Shown piece after piece: positions 31,700 to 43,850 of a DNA stretch of 64,000 nt. A model generated the notes under the pieces. It was not told the DNA's origin and did not search any database. It worked only from the letters and a program-made list of their open reading frames with translations. Within the stretch, counting starts at the first letter, position 1. Each line of letters starts with the position of its first letter. The DNA comes from Gnetum montanum (taxonomy: Eukaryota > Streptophyta > Gnetopsida > Gnetales > Gnetaceae): NCBI GenBank assembly GCA_015680685.1, contig MNCI01004997.1, positions 488,623-552,622 of the forward strand. The letters are read 5' to 3'. The position numbers and the translations under genes are program-made.

Positions 31700-32690
31700 G
31701 GACTATTGATACAACTTGCAATGAGGTGAAAAATGGAGAATGAATGATGGAAAGAAGAGAATGGAATGGAGTCCCAAGAACAAGGTGATATACAATCCCT
31801 TGTGTATTAATGGTTAATGTGACTTAGTAGATCCCATTCTAAATATAGCCTCAAACAATCCACATCCAGTGACTTCGCATTAATGCATTTGGCCAATCCA
31901 TTCACTTGGAGTAACAAGAATGCTTCTGCCAAAAAGTCATCACCATTTTGACGAAATGAGAAGGGAGAAAGTAGGAAGTGAGAAGGGCGTTAGTTAGAGG
32001 GAACATGTTTATTTGGTTCCATAACCAGTGCTTGTAGCCCAGATGATTATTTCATCTAAGGGATGTGCTTTGAATTCCCACTGCTATTTTTTTTATGCAT
32101 GAGAACCACACCATGCAAAGACTTATTATTTTTATTAGCTCAGCTTCCCAATAATGAAGCAATGTCGGAATGGTAAGGAAACCCCAAGAAGGAAACATCC
32201 AAGCACCCAAGAGAATGGCCAGCATAAATGCATCAAGTTCCTTTGAAGTCACACCCTTTTCAATCTTTGAGGCTTTCCTTAGTTTGAGAAATTCCTAGTC
32301 ACCGATTCATTAATAGTTCTTATTATTAAAAGAAAGGGACTGTACAGTTCCAAGCCAAGAGAGACCATAGAAATTCATGGATGCATGAATGACGTGGACT
32401 CATTGCCTATTATATCAAAAGAACCATACCTTAGTATCAACATCATAACTCAAAGGTAAAAACCAAACATTAGAAATTAATGGAATACAGTTCATACCAT
32501 CTTCGGAACACTTATTAAGTGACAAACTTAACAAAACAAAACAAAATAAATAAACACACAAATAAATGAAGAAGTATAAACAATGTTGTAAAACAAAAAC
32601 GAGAAAAGTTAAAGAAATTTGTAAAACAAAAATGTATAAAACAAAAACTTAAAAAGGAACTGAGGGCCTTGATTGATCAGCATAGTTGGC

Positions 32691-32714
32691 CATCTCCCCC
32701 ATGACTGAGTTGGA
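32691..32714 (-). other. R5 internal polypurine tract
   Basis: The minus strand reads AACTCAGTCATGGGGGAGAT. It sits where pol would end, just left of the RT-integrase deletion. Confidence 0.5.
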
Positions 32715-32852
32715 AGGGAAAAGTCCAAAATAATGAGTGAGGTCATCCTCTCTCCCATGTGTAATGTGCATTGACCATTCTAGATTCATGGTAAGGTTTG
32801 GTCTGTCGCACATTAACTAGTAATCTTTTATCGGAGTGCTTATTTGAATCTT

Positions 32853-33340
32853 TTAAGAGTTCCAACTTCCCCCAATTGATGTTTTTAGGTTAGGGGTTGG
32901 AAGTTGACAACACTCTTGCTCCAGTGCATCTATGCCTTCTACGTGGCCGCAAGTTGGTCCCCCAGTTAGTTCCATGCATGTTGATGAGTTGCTCTCTTGA
33001 TTAGCTGTCAACCACTGGGTGTTGTCTTGTTGTGTGGTTACTACATACAGGCACTTGTGTATGTTAATTTCTTGGGCACACTGATTGCATGCAGGCAATG
33101 CTGAACATTCCTGTACGTAATCATCCCTTGTATCACTAGGAAATCAACGGGGTATGACCAACCACACACAGTGGTAATGATGTCCTCCACCAGTCCCAAA
33201 GGAACAGTGATGGACTAGTCAGCCAACTCTAAGTAAATATTACTCTTCTTTAGTGGAGGTAGGTTTCAGGCTTTATACATCTCTTGTGATATTAAGTCGA
33301 CTCCAAAACCTGAGTCCAGAAGAGCTTTACATGGTTTATT
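32853..33340 (-). pseudogene. R5 protease fragment and linker
   Basis: Retroviral-type aspartic protease remnant on the minus strand: a DSGFGVD active-site region near 33290-33320, then NLPPLKKSNIYLELAD and GLVEDI motifs as in R7 and R9. The open part 32853-33098 is the linker between protease and RT, with DNTQWLTAN and CMEL matching the R9 linker. The frame ends at GGSWNS, where RT should follow but is deleted. Confidence 0.6.
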
Positions 33341-34033
33341 CTTAGCGACTTGGAGATAGATTAAAGGACTTCTAGGATTAGAGAATTTCCTGGGAAGGTG
33401 GCCCTCTTTGATCCAATTAGTAACAGTATGTGTTAACATAACTGTATGCGTTGAGCTCTATTTTTGGTTTGAAGGGAGCTCTGAAGCCTTATTTGATGGA
33501 GAAGCATTCAGAGGCTTAACCGCTTGTGGTTGTGAGAGCTTGTTTGGACTGTTGGTTCTGAAGAAAGGTCTTCTCTTTGTACGGTTGTTAGAACCAACAG
33601 TGGGTTGAAGATTTACTACTCTCGTAGCATTACATTGCTATGGTTGAGTGGGGACTTCCCCTTGCATTGCTAGAGTGGGTGGTAATGGAGCTATTGGTGT
33701 GAGAGTTGCAAATGGATTTGGAGGATGGTATGCGTGTGATGTGTCTCTCCTAGGATAAGGAGTCCTATAATACTCCCAAGCTTGGTAGTGATGTTGTGGT
33801 GTCATGTGACCAACAGAGTCACATGGAGAGATTGGCTACTGCACGTAATAGCCATATGGATTCAGTTGCCGGTAAGGGTACTGTTGCCTTGGCGGTGGCA
33901 TCCCCCATGATTGTGGGTATCGCCACTGCTGGTGTTGCTTAATAGTTTGTGTAGGAGTTCCACTTGGGTAATACGTTAAAGGTTGGTGGAACTACCTTGG
34001 TTTACCTTGGGGATAAGGTAACCATCAGGGTGT

Positions 34034-34993
34034 TTACCGTTTGTTAAGTCGTGGGTTGAGTGCATACACCCCAGACTCTTGTAGATGTGAGATTATTGGG
34101 CAACATCCCTTAGGATGGTCATACTGGCATATCTCACATCCACCATCATTGTCCATATCTAAATCCACAACCTCTTCGGTGATGGTCATTTTACCCTTAC
34201 CTTTGTTATGTGCATGGTCCAAATCCCTCTTTTTCTTTTTATCATAGTCACTAGCTCGCTCCCTAGACTCCTCTACAATTTTTAGAACGGTTTCAAATCT
34301 ACTATCTAAGGAGTCCCACATTTGTTCTACCTTCATTGACACTTCTATTGTTAATTTTTGCAGCGGCAAGGTTTTCCTATGCACCAGCTCTTCGAGTGAT
34401 GACTCTTCCTCCTCCTCACAAAATCTCACTCCCCTTTTTCGGAGGGAAGGATCGTAGTTATACTCTTCCACACTTTCTCTCTTACATAGCTCTCCTTCTT
34501 CCTTAGCTGCTTGCTCCAACAATCTATGAACCTGATGGGACCTAAGCTCTAATAATCTCCCTTGGGCATACGTTCCAAGGGTTCTCCTGTTTTCATGCTT
34601 AAGTCCATCTACGAGATGGCATAGTTGATCTTGTTGTGAGTAATCATGGCCTAGGCAATGATGTAACAGTGCATAGTATCAGCTCATGGTAGCATCCAAG
34701 GGTTCATGAGTTCCCTACTTCCATCCTTGGATTTTCTTTCATAGGTTAGACTCCTGGGAGTATGTTTGATACTTATTGTTAAACAGTTCTAGCATCGTAC
34801 TCCACCTTCGAATGGATTCCAGTTCTAAGAACCGGTACCAGCTTTTCGCTTCTTTTACTAGTGTCCTTGGGAACAACTTTAGCTTTTGCCATTCATTTTC
34901 TATATTTTGCAAGGCACATGCATCGTGAAATGCTTGTAAGTGGTTCTGAGGATCAACGTTGTATTCCCCCTCAAATCGTGGGATATTATTCAT
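34034..34993 (-). pseudogene. R5 gag
   Basis: The capsid part (34739-34993) reads MNNIPRFEGEYNVDPQNHLQ and SWYRFLELESIRRWSTMLE, as in other gags here. The C-terminal open part (34034-34522) starts with AAKEEGELCKRESVEEYN, has a long charged helix and ends in the zinc knuckle CEICQYDHPKGCC. Stops in the middle (about 34525-34738) separate the halves. This gag type (EEYN, CEICQYDHP) is shared with R7 and R9 and differs from R1 and R4. Confidence 0.78.
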
Positions 34994-35043
34994 GTCTAAC
35001 CTCTTGATCCCGCTATCTTTTTGGTGCCTTGTAGGAATTCTTA

Positions 35044-35705
35044 NNNNNNNNNNNNNNNNNNNNNNNNNNNNNNNNNNNNNNNNNNNNNNNNNNNNNNNNN
35101 NNNNNNNNNNNNNNNNNNNNNNNNNNNNNNNNNNNNNNNNNNNNNNNNNNNNNNNNNNNNNNNNNNNNNNNNNNNNNNNNNNNNNNNNNNNNNNNNNNNN
35201 NNNNNNNNNNNNNNNNNNNNNNNNNNNNNNNNNNNNNNNNNNNNNNNNNNNNNNNNNNNNNNNNNNNNNNNNNNNNNNNNNNNNNNNNNNNNNNNNNNNN
35301 NNNNNNNNNNNNNNNNNNNNNNNNNNNNNNNNNNNNNNNNNNNNNNNNNNNNNNNNNNNNNNNNNNNNNNNNNNNNNNNNNNNNNNNNNNNNNNNNNNNN
35401 NNNNNNNNNNNNNNNNNNNNNNNNNNNNNNNNNNNNNNNNNNNNNNNNNNNNNNNNNNNNNNNNNNNNNNNNNNNNNNNNNNNNNNNNNNNNNNNNNNNN
35501 NNNNNNNNNNNNNNNNNNNNNNNNNNNNNNNNNNNNNNNNNNNNNNNNNNNNNNNNNNNNNNNNNNNNNNNNNNNNNNNNNNNNNNNNNNNNNNNNNNNN
35601 NNNNNNNNNNNNNNNNNNNNNNNNNNNNNNNNNNNNNNNNNNNNNNNNNNNNNNNNNNNNNNNNNNNNNNNNNNNNNNNNNNNNNNNNNNNNNNNNNNNN
35701 NNNNN
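35044..35705. other. Assembly gap of 662 N
   Basis: Unknown sequence between the R5 gag N-terminus and the primer-binding site. By comparison with R9 and R7 it should hold the pre-gag module with FTFI and NIVLPP. All long open frames across it are artefacts. Confidence 0.99.
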
Positions 35706-35827
35706 TCTTGTTCGGTGTGCTATTTACCATTATCTTATTTTTTCTCTTGATTAACCCTAAGGGTTCATTTTAGCTCCCAACGATATGAATGATCTCCTAT
35801 GTTCTACATAGCACACAAACAACTAAG

Positions 35828-35845
35828 TCCCTGGCAACGGTGCCA
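35828..35845 (-). other. R5 primer-binding site
   Basis: On the minus strand TGGCACCGTTGCCAGGGA, two changes from the R3 tRNA-Asp site, one base inside the LTR. Confidence 0.85.
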
Positions 35846-35846
35846 A

Positions 35847-36662
35847 TGATGAGTGGCGAGGTACCCCTACACTCAACCATACGAATACGAGCGTCTTATG
35901 CGTGATCCAGTCGAACTCCAAGGACTAAGTGCTTACACGTCTTAATTGAACACTTAAGGTTAATCAATCGTTGTCCTCCCAAACTTGTAGTGTCACGGTT
36001 GTATGGTTAAGTAAGTTTGAGGTATGTGATTTTTATAACTTTTATCTTTTTAACGTCTATGCTAATAGGGAAGGGTAAAGAGAACTAAATAACTAATTTC
36101 CATTAACTATTCATTAACTAAGCTTTAATTATCCTAGCATCAGTATCTGTTCCCACTTTTCGCACACACCCTGAACCAATGCAACGGTATTGGGATTACC
36201 AAACGCTACTCGTTACTGGATTACCAAGCGTTACACACATGCTCGAAGCGGTCGTACTGAATGCACTTAACTAGGAGAGTCAAGGGTTGAGAGAGATTAA
36301 TTATCTAGGAAAGCATTTAAATATTTAACAATAATTAAATCCTATTTAGCTTAGTCTATATGCTACAAGATTTATCAAAAAGTTCATCTTTATTGCCGTA
36401 CACAAATGTGTGCTCAGGTACAATTTGTTCAAATAAAGATCCATTCACTTTGAGACTCCTACTGTGGGCACATGGAAATTATTCTAACTCTGGAATGGTA
36501 AAAATTCTATAGTTTGGATAAGGGCTCTAGATGTTTGAACAAGGGAAATTCACCTCTTATTTATAGACCTAGCGGTGGGTTGCGATATCGTGTACGCGAT
36601 ATCGCAGGGGCCGATGCAATATTGCGAATGCGATATTGCATATGTAATATCGTGGCTCATCA
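35847..36662 (-). repeat. R5 5' LTR
   Basis: An 816-bp LTR, TGATGAGTGGCGAGG to GGCTCATCA, closely matching 29940-30750. It has GATATC and related palindromes at 36580-36655. Confidence 0.92.
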
Positions 36663-36667
36663 ATAGT

Positions 36668-36709
36668 GTTATTTAACTCCAACTGAGTTATTGATAATTT
36701 TTCCTTCTC
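36668..36709 (-). pseudogene. LINE fragment right of R5
   Basis: The minus strand ends in a GVK-stop-H-Y-like stretch that runs into PLSPTLF across the R5 target site. This fits the GVRQG-x-PLSP motif of LINE reverse transcriptases. R6 LTR sequence begins at 36710. Confidence 0.5.
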
Positions 36710-37329
36710 TAATGAGTAGCAGGTATCCCCTACGCCCAACAATATGAATCACAAGTGTTCACTAGTGATCCTGTTAAATTTCGTAAACCTAGTTCCTAAG
36801 TTGCATATAGTATTAAATTGTGAAATAAGGGGTTATATGATCGTTGTCTTCTTAACTCACACTTGTGTTAACAGTACATATGGTTAAATGTGAGTTAAGG
36901 CATATGATGTATACTTTTATAAGTATTTTTTAATATATTTTTTATGCTAAAGGCTAAATGAGTAAATGGAGATTTAATAATTAATTATCCAACTACTTAG
37001 CTAATCTACTAACTAACTACCCTAATGTAAAGTAATTGTTCCCATTTAGTGTATACATCCTAAAATGGTATTGATGCTAATGGGTTACCGAGTGGCTATT
37101 ATTAGGCATACCAAATATCCACTACTAGGATTACCATGCAAAATACATCATGCTTGAAGTGGTTGTACTTACGTATTACATTAATTAGTTAAAACTATGA
37201 ATGTAAATTACACTAAAAGTAAAGTGCTAATAGTAAAGAGTAAACTAATCTTACAATGAATATAAGAAATCTCAACTTTATTGCCTTCATGCTAATGCAT
37301 TCAAGTACATGGCATTTGAATAAAATACC
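36710..37329 (-). repeat. R6 LTR, U5-R part
   Basis: Minus-orientation LTR starting TAATGAGTAGC, with the shared U5 text and AATAAAGTTGAG (reverse) near 37280. It stops where R7 begins; the U3 rest is at 47444-47695. Confidence 0.75.
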
Positions 37330-38192
37330 TAATGAAGCATGGTTGACTAGTTGCATTAACGGGCATGCATTGATGTACCCTCGTCAAGGTATCCCCATGT
37401 GTCAACACAGATGCAAGTCAAGCCTATATAAATGCACGTACCTACTACATTTATGGCATGTTAAGTCCATAGTGTAGTAAAGCTCTTGCAGTTTGTTATT
37501 TCTAGAGTTGGAATATTTTCCATTTGATTGCCTGCAATGTGAATTAAGAGATTGTATGGAACCTTATTCAAGCATCATGTACTTGAATACTTTGATGTGA
37601 ATGGTAATAAAGATGAGATTTCTAACATTCATTGCAACACTTAGACTAGAGTAATCTCTCTTATTAGCATTTTACTTTACATGCATTTTACATTCTATGT
37701 TATAATAAGTAGAAGTAATTAATCATGGAAACATAAGTACAACCACTTCAAGTATAATGGACAATGCTTGGTAATCCCAACAGTGGCCATTTGGTACACC
37801 AAGTAATAGCTACTTGGTAACCCAATAGCATTAGCATTAGTTTAGGATGTGTACGAAAGGTGGGAGCAGATACTTATGTTATGATAGTTAGCCCTTAGAA
37901 CCATTACTTAAAATAGTTAATTATCAATTATTCATCCTTCCACCTAGCACTTAAGATAAAAAAATGTATAAAAATATAAACAAAAATAAATATCATATGC
38001 CTTAACTCACACTTAACTATACATAAGAGCATATACAAGTGAGAGTTAGGAAGACAATGATCACATGACCTTTAGGTCCACAATCTTTATCTATAAACAA
38101 ACTTAGGAACTCCGTCCATAGAATTCAACTAGATCACTAGTGCACATTTGTGATTCCTGTGGTTGAACATAGGGTATACTTGTTGCTCATGA
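37330..38192 (+). repeat. R7 5' LTR
   Basis: About 863 bp from TAATGAAGCATGG (the expected TG is TA) to GCTCATGA. TATATAAATGC near 37423 is a TATA box; the upstream part has GCATTGATG- and GTCAA-type repeats rather than GATATC palindromes. Confidence 0.75.
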
Positions 38193-38193
38193 T

Positions 38194-38211
38194 TGGTGCC
38201 ATCGTTGGGGA
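38194..38211 (+). other. R7 primer-binding site
   Basis: TGGTGCCATCGTTGGGGA, the tRNA-Asp site with a few changes, one base after the LTR. Confidence 0.8.
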
Positions 38212-38335
38212 CTTAGTGCTAAGTGTGCTAAGGAGGAAAAGGCCATGACATTATACAAAAATGTTGTATGGACCAATCAACAATAAATCATTAAGGAAAT
38301 AACAGTAAGTACTCTATTTTTAGTAAAAGCTAACA

Positions 38336-39320
38336 TGGCTTCTTCTTGCATGGATGAATCTCCACTATTTATAGGAGGATTCAATCAGTGACAAGAGGTC
38401 CAAAAAACACCCCCAACAACTTCGTGTTGTCTACACCCATCCAAATCCTTATAATTTGGATTTTACTTTCATCCTACATTAGGATGAGCAATTGTGTTGG
38501 CAGAATATGAAAGACAACATTGTGTTGCCTCCTGATCAATCTATTCCTACCATGCTGATTAGTAATCTCATTAGGCTCTATATTGTTGCACTTGACATTG
38601 AGTATGGGGTCTAGGACCATACTTATTGGGATTATCACCCCACCGATGCCCAAAAAAAGAAGGATCAATAGATGGAAGCATGATATGAGGCCTCTAAGGG
38701 GAAGAGGATTCCAACCTAGTTATTCTTGCAATAGCATAAGGAAGGTAAGGACTTCTTTTTAGGCCAATTCCAATACATAGACTTCCATCCTTTCTATGAT
38801 CAGAAGACCCTTAATCAAAGGTTGCAATCAACTGTGGACAACTTGGGTGAGTGAAAGAATGGTTCTCAAGACCAAGGAGCCTCAAAAGATAAGAATCATA
38901 GCCACTCTTTCAAAGGTAAGGATAATGACAATCACAAAGACAGAGAAGTGCATGTTGATTGGGGTAGGAACCAAAGGAGAAGAACTAGTAGGCATCATTT
39001 TGCTGCTGGTTCTCTTTCTTCTTCAGCCTCATCATTTTCCTCATTGTTTTCCTCCTCCAACTCTGATAAGAGGAGTAGAGGCCAAGATAGAAGAAAGGAC
39101 AACCATGACCAGGATGGAGATGAATGATGGGATAGGGAGGAATGTAGATCCCACTGAGATGATCATGAACAAAGTCAAGGACAACAACAAAGGAAGGAGC
39201 ATCATTAAGAAAGAATGCATAGCATGACTCATCATAGACATCATGGTCATGATAGAGGTTGCCATGATCATCGTGACTATGATGAACCTCTGCTAGCTAC
39301 CTAAAACATGTTGAACATTT
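38336..39320 (+). pseudogene. R7 pre-gag module
   Basis: It starts MASSCMDESPLF and, past stops, shows DFTFILH, then NIVLPPDQS and DYHPTDAQ, the same order as in the R3 ORF. A Ser-rich and acidic stretch with HHFPHCFPP-like frames follows (38796-39227 is open in a shifted frame). Confidence 0.6.
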
Positions 39321-40340
39321 CAAAGGTAGTCAGAAGTCCAACAAGACACTTGAAAGATAGCTAAATTAAAGGGTTGGATATGAACAATATCCCTAGGTTT
39401 GAAGAAGGATATAATTTAGATCCACATAACCATCTTCAAGTCTTTCATGATGTTTGTGCCTTATAGAACATAAAGAATGAATGGCAGAAGTTGAAACTAT
39501 TTTCAAGGATGCTCATTAAGGAAGTTGAAAGTTGCTACTGGTCCTTAGAATCAAAATCCATTCATTGATGGAGTATGATGTTAGAGGTTTTCAATGACAA
39601 ATACCAAATGTACTCTAGAGTGTTCAACTTGTAGAGGCAAATCCAAGGATGGAAATAAGGAAATCATGAGTCCTTAGATGCAGCCTTGGGTAGGTACTAT
39701 TCTCTTTTACATCAATGCCCAAGTCATGGATACTTCCAAAGGAATTAGCTCCACCATATCATAGATGGGTTTAGAAACAAAACAAGGAAAAATCTTGGGG
39801 TCTATGCCCAAGGGAGACTTTTTGAGCTATGAGCCCATTAGATCCAAAGGTTAATAGATCAGGTGGCCAAAGAAGAAAGGGGAGTCAAAAGGCATGAAAG
39901 TATGGAAGAGTACAATAAGGATCCCTCCATTTGTAAAAGGGAGGTGCATTTTTATGACACTAAGGAGGAAACACTACTTGATGAAGTGGTGCAAAGGAAA
40001 ACCTTGCCGATACAAAAATATGTCACTAAAATATTAGCTAAGATGGATAAGATGTGAGACTCCTTGGATGAGAAGTTTCAAATAGCTTTAAAAATTACAA
40101 AGGAAAGAAGAGCCCAAGCCAATAGTGGTTAAGATAGAAGGAAAAAAAAAGATGCAAAATGGGAATATTACAAGCACAACGGTAAAGCTGTAATAATTGA
40201 AGAGGTTGTAGATTCTAAAATAGATGACAATGATTGCAAAATCTTCCAATATGAACATCCTAAGCAATTTTTCCTAATGGTATCACATCTGTAGGAATAT
40301 GGGGTGTACATATTCAATCATAGATTTGCAAAGCGGTAAG
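39321..40340 (+). pseudogene. R7 gag
   Basis: Capsid signature MNNIPRFEEGYNLDPHNHLQ, then NEWQKLKLF, KYQMYSRV and RYYSLLHQCPSHGYF; the linker at 39863-40057 has KEERGVKRHESMEEYNKDP and TLPIQKYVTKILAKMDKM. The knuckle has decayed: CKIFQYEHPKQFF lacks two cysteines. Several stops interrupt the frame. Confidence 0.75.
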
Positions 40341-41039
40341 CACCCAAGTGGTTGCCTTATCCACAAGGAAACTATAGGCAGTAGTTCCACCAACAAATGC
40401 ATTATCCAAGTGGAGTGCCACCACAACCTTAGGATTAGTACTAGTAATGGCAACATCCATAGTTGTGGGGGATGCAACCATCGCGGCAATAGTATCCTTA
40501 CAAGAAACCTAACCCTTATGGATAGTATGTCCAACAACCTATATCCCCACATGACTCCTCTAGCCATGCCTCCTCCCCCTACCACTACTACCCTTCAAAC
40601 TACTATAGAGCACCTTCTCCAAGGGTGGAGTGTCCTTTTCCTTTCCATCCTCCTCAACACCCATTAACTCCTACACCACAACCAACTACACCTTTTCCAC
40701 CTACTCCATCTATGTAGGGTGAAATCCCTACACAGCCACATTAGCGAAATGCTATGAGCGTGACAAATCTACAATTAGATATGCATCCAAGTGATCATGA
40801 ACCAAAGCCTCATAAGAGGTCATTCTTCAGAACAAATAGTTCCCCAAAGCCCTTGTAACACTCATGGCTACTAACCCTACTATCTCTACCTCTAAAAATT
40901 CTTCCAAGCTCCTTCAAACCAAACATCTCCTCAAATCCACACTGTCATGTTGACCCACATGGTTATATATTGGATAAAGGTTGGTCATCTTCCTAGGAAA
41001 CAATTTGATTTTGGGAGTTCCCTCATTTACTTATCACAG

Positions 41040-41470
41040 GAAACGAACCATACAAGGGTCTCTTAGATTTAGGTTCCAAAGTCAACTTGTTTTCCCAAGA
41101 AATGTACAAGGCTTGAAACTTGCCTCCTTTAAAAAAAAGCAACATTAGATTAGAGCTAGCAGATCAATCCATCACTGTCCCTCTAAGGTTGGTGGAGGAC
41201 ATTGTGACCACCATTTATGGATGGTCCTATCCTATTGATTTCCTTGTGATTCATGTGGAAAATTGGAAGGGGGACTTTCCTATCATTATGGAAAGAACAT
41301 GGTTAAGCATAATAGATGCCAAGATGATGAGCCAAGACCTTTCCTTGGAAGTTTCCAAGAAAAATGAATTTGGTAAAATTGATAAGAAGAGAGTTCCATG
41401 CATCACATATAGTGACACAAGGTGTTGTTGCATGTACAAAGTGTGGACTATCAAAGATACATCACTTTAG
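41040..41470 (+). pseudogene. R7 protease
   Basis: An aspartic protease that would process the polyprotein. The active-site region reads LLDLGSKVNLF, with DLG in place of D-T/S-G. Then come LPPLKKSNIRLELADQSITV, VEDIVTTIYGWSYPIDFLVI and FPIIMERTWL (41120-41470 is open). A stop follows the active site region. Confidence 0.75.
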
Positions 41471-41969
41471 GCATGCAACTAGTGTGCTAAAATAACAATG
41501 ATTCAAAGGTGCCTGTATGGAATAATCACAAAATAAGAAGGTACCTAGTGGCTGATAATAGATGACCAAACTGAATCAACCAAGTGCATGAAACCAGTTG
41601 AGAGCCTTACTAGCACTTATGTTGAAAGCATGGACCAAATGGAGCAAATTTATTACCAAATCACCAATGCATAAAGTGAAATGAATTGGGAAGAGTTGGA
41701 GATCCTTGATAACTTTAAACAAGATTTCCTTGAACTAAAAGCCTTAGTGGCAGGCATGGAATATGCCTTTCTTAACTATGGCAAGTCGATAATTATCAAT
41801 GCCAAACTTGCTTCACAACAGAAACAAAGATTGTTAAAGGTGGTGAATAAATGACCAACAACCTTTGCTTACTCCTACCATGAGCTTACATAAATTGATC
41901 CATGAATATGCTAGCACCATATCTATATAGACCCTTCCATGAAAATAAAGAGGTAGTCGCAATGACGAT

Positions 41970-42660
41970 TGAATCCCAAACTCAAGTAGATCATCAAGGA
42001 GGAGATTGAAAAACTCCTTAAAGTTGGGTTCAACTACCTAATTATCAATAGCGAATGGATTATCCCACTCATTATTGTTCCAAAAAAGAGAGGAAAATGA
42101 CAGGTTTGCATAGACTTTCAATAGTTGAACATGGTGACCTATAAGGATCACTTTCCGTTACCATTTGTGGACCAAGTTTTGGATACCATAGTAGGGCATT
42201 TCTACTACAACTTCTTGGATGGTTATAGTAGCACTAGAGGACTAGGCCAAAGCTACATTCACAAGGCCTTGGGGGACTTTTGCATATAGGAAGATGCCCT
42301 TTAACCTTTGTAATACCCCTACTACATTCCAATAGTTGGTCCTCAGCATCTTTCAAAAAAAAATTGGTAGTGAGGTAGAAGTCTTCATCGATGACTTATC
42401 TACTTATGGGGCTACATTTGAGCTAGCCTTGGACCATCTTTAGCAAGTACTTCAAAGATGTATGGAGGCCAACTTGAAGCTCAATTGGAAAAAGAGCCAC
42501 TTGATGGTCTAAGAAGGCATTGTCTTAGGGCATAGAATTTCTAGCAAAGGGATCAAGGTGGAGCCAAAAAAAGTACAAGTCATTCAAGGAATCACCAAAC
42601 AATAAAAAATGGTAACAAATGTAAGGTTATTTCGTGGCCACATTAGTTATTATAGGTGCT
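41970..42660 (+). pseudogene. R7 reverse transcriptase
   Basis: Motifs in order: EEIEKLLKVGF, PLIIVPKKRGK, DHFPLPFVDQVLD, a damaged finger-palm part, the catalytic FIDDLSTYG near 42390, LKLNWKKSHLM, LGHRISSKGIKV and FRGHISYYRCFIEKFSKITK. This is the Ty3/gypsy RT pattern with FIDD at the active site. Several stops and a frameshift near 42300-42350 make it inactive. Confidence 0.82.
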
Positions 42661-43230
42661 TTATTGAGAAATTCTCAAAAATCACTAAATCATTAGTGTA
42701 GCTAACAAAGAAGGATGCATGTTTCACTTGGACTAGGAAATGCAAGAGTGCATTCCAATAGTTAAAATAGAGGAAATTCAAGAGTGCATTCCAATAGTTA
42801 AAATAGAAACTTGCGGAAAATACAATTCTATGGGCACCTGACTAGTCTAGGCCATTCCACATCATGACTGATGCATCCAATTATGCTTTGGGGGCTATGC
42901 TTACATAATTGGATGATTAAAAACATTCCTAATACATACATTGTGCAAGCTGAAGCATTGTGAGTACACAATTAAACTACACCACCATTGAAAAGGAGCT
43001 TATGAAAATGGTGTATGCTTTAGAAAAATTCAGGCACTATGTGCTTATATATCAAGTTTTTATACACACATATCATAGTTCTATCTAGTTTCTTATAAAC
43101 AAACCAACAGTGAGCTCCCATGTCATACAGTGACTAGTGATTCTTCAAGAGTTTGACCTTACTATGGTGAACATAAAGAAAATTGAAAATGTGGTTGCTG
43201 ATCACTTGCCTCAATTGTGATGGGATAAAA
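42661..43230 (+). pseudogene. R7 RNase H
   Basis: Motifs IMTDASNYALGAML, LNYTTIEKELMKMVYALEKF, VFIHTYHSSI and VNIKKIENVVADHLPQL give the Ty3/gypsy RNase H order with the first Asp and the Glu present. A local tandem duplication of about 27 bp (AAGAGTGCATTCCAATAG at about 42744 and 42780) breaks the start, and stops occur. Confidence 0.78.
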
Positions 43231-43399
43231 AAAGAGGATGCAAGGTTGTTATTTGATTAATTTCTAGATGAACTTCTCTTTGCTAAAGCTACTGAAGATT
43301 AAAATCCAAAAAGTTTCAACTCATATGATCACATCCTCTCCTACCTACTCACTTAAGAGATGCGACATGAATGGGATAGTAGGAGGAAAGAATAGTTTC

Positions 43400-43690
43400 T
43401 TCACTCGGCCAAATACTACCTAGAAATCAAGGATAACCTTTGCAAGAGTTGTGATGATGGCTTGGTATAATGATGTGTACTTGATGCTAATCAACTTCGA
43501 GTTCTTTGGGATGCTCATGAAGGCCTTTGTAGGGGCCACTATGCTAGAAGGAGGATGACCATTAAAATCCTCATGATAGGATATTACTAGCCAACAATCT
43601 TTAGGGATGCCCATTAGTTCTTCTATTTGTGTGAAAGTTGCCAAAGAAATAGAGGGATGACTACACAAATGGAACCCCAATAGTGGATTT
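43400..43690 (+). pseudogene. R7 integrase, N-terminal zinc domain only
   Basis: The HHCC zinc-binding region is readable: DAHEGLCRGHYARRRMTIKI, then YLCESCQRNRGM and TTQMEPQ. In R9 the catalytic core with its D, D and E residues follows at this point. In R7 the sequence jumps to the post-integrase region at about 43690. R7 could not integrate its own DNA. The minus-strand ORF at 43420-43737 is a shadow. Confidence 0.75.
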
Positions 43691-43826
43691 ACCCCCCTAC
43701 TAGCTTGAATAAATAGTTGTTGGTCAACATGCAACAAGTCAAACCTTTCTTGTAATCAAGAGTAACTGGTGGTGGAAACACCTTAATCAATGGTTGAGCA
43801 TGTTCTATCTTTTGGATCTTCCCCAT

Positions 43827-43850
43827 CCAACTCAATCATGGGGGAGATGG
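43827..43850 (+). other. R7 internal polypurine tract
   Basis: CCAACTCAATCATGGGGGAG lies directly after the pol relic. R5 and R9 have the same text at the same point. Confidence 0.55.

Larger units (their letters stand above)
29940..36662 (-). mobile_element. R5: LTR retrotransposon with gag, RT and integrase deleted
   Basis: LTRs 29940-30750 and 35847-36662, with 5-bp target duplications ATAGT at 29935-29939 and 36663-36667. On the minus strand it holds a primer-binding site, a 662-bp assembly gap, gag, a protease fragment and the linker after it; then RT, RNase H and integrase are missing and the post-integrase polypurine tract follows. The 3' ORF is also absent, replaced by the 137-nt intron-like module. 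It inserted into the LINE reverse transcriptase. Confidence 0.92.

Noticed and set aside
34959-35773. Long ORFs of 229-263 codons on both strands across the gap
   Set aside because: They consist of N bases; the gap cannot be translated.
43420-43737. A 105-codon minus-strand ORF
   Set aside because: Shadow of the R7 integrase zinc domain on the plus strand.
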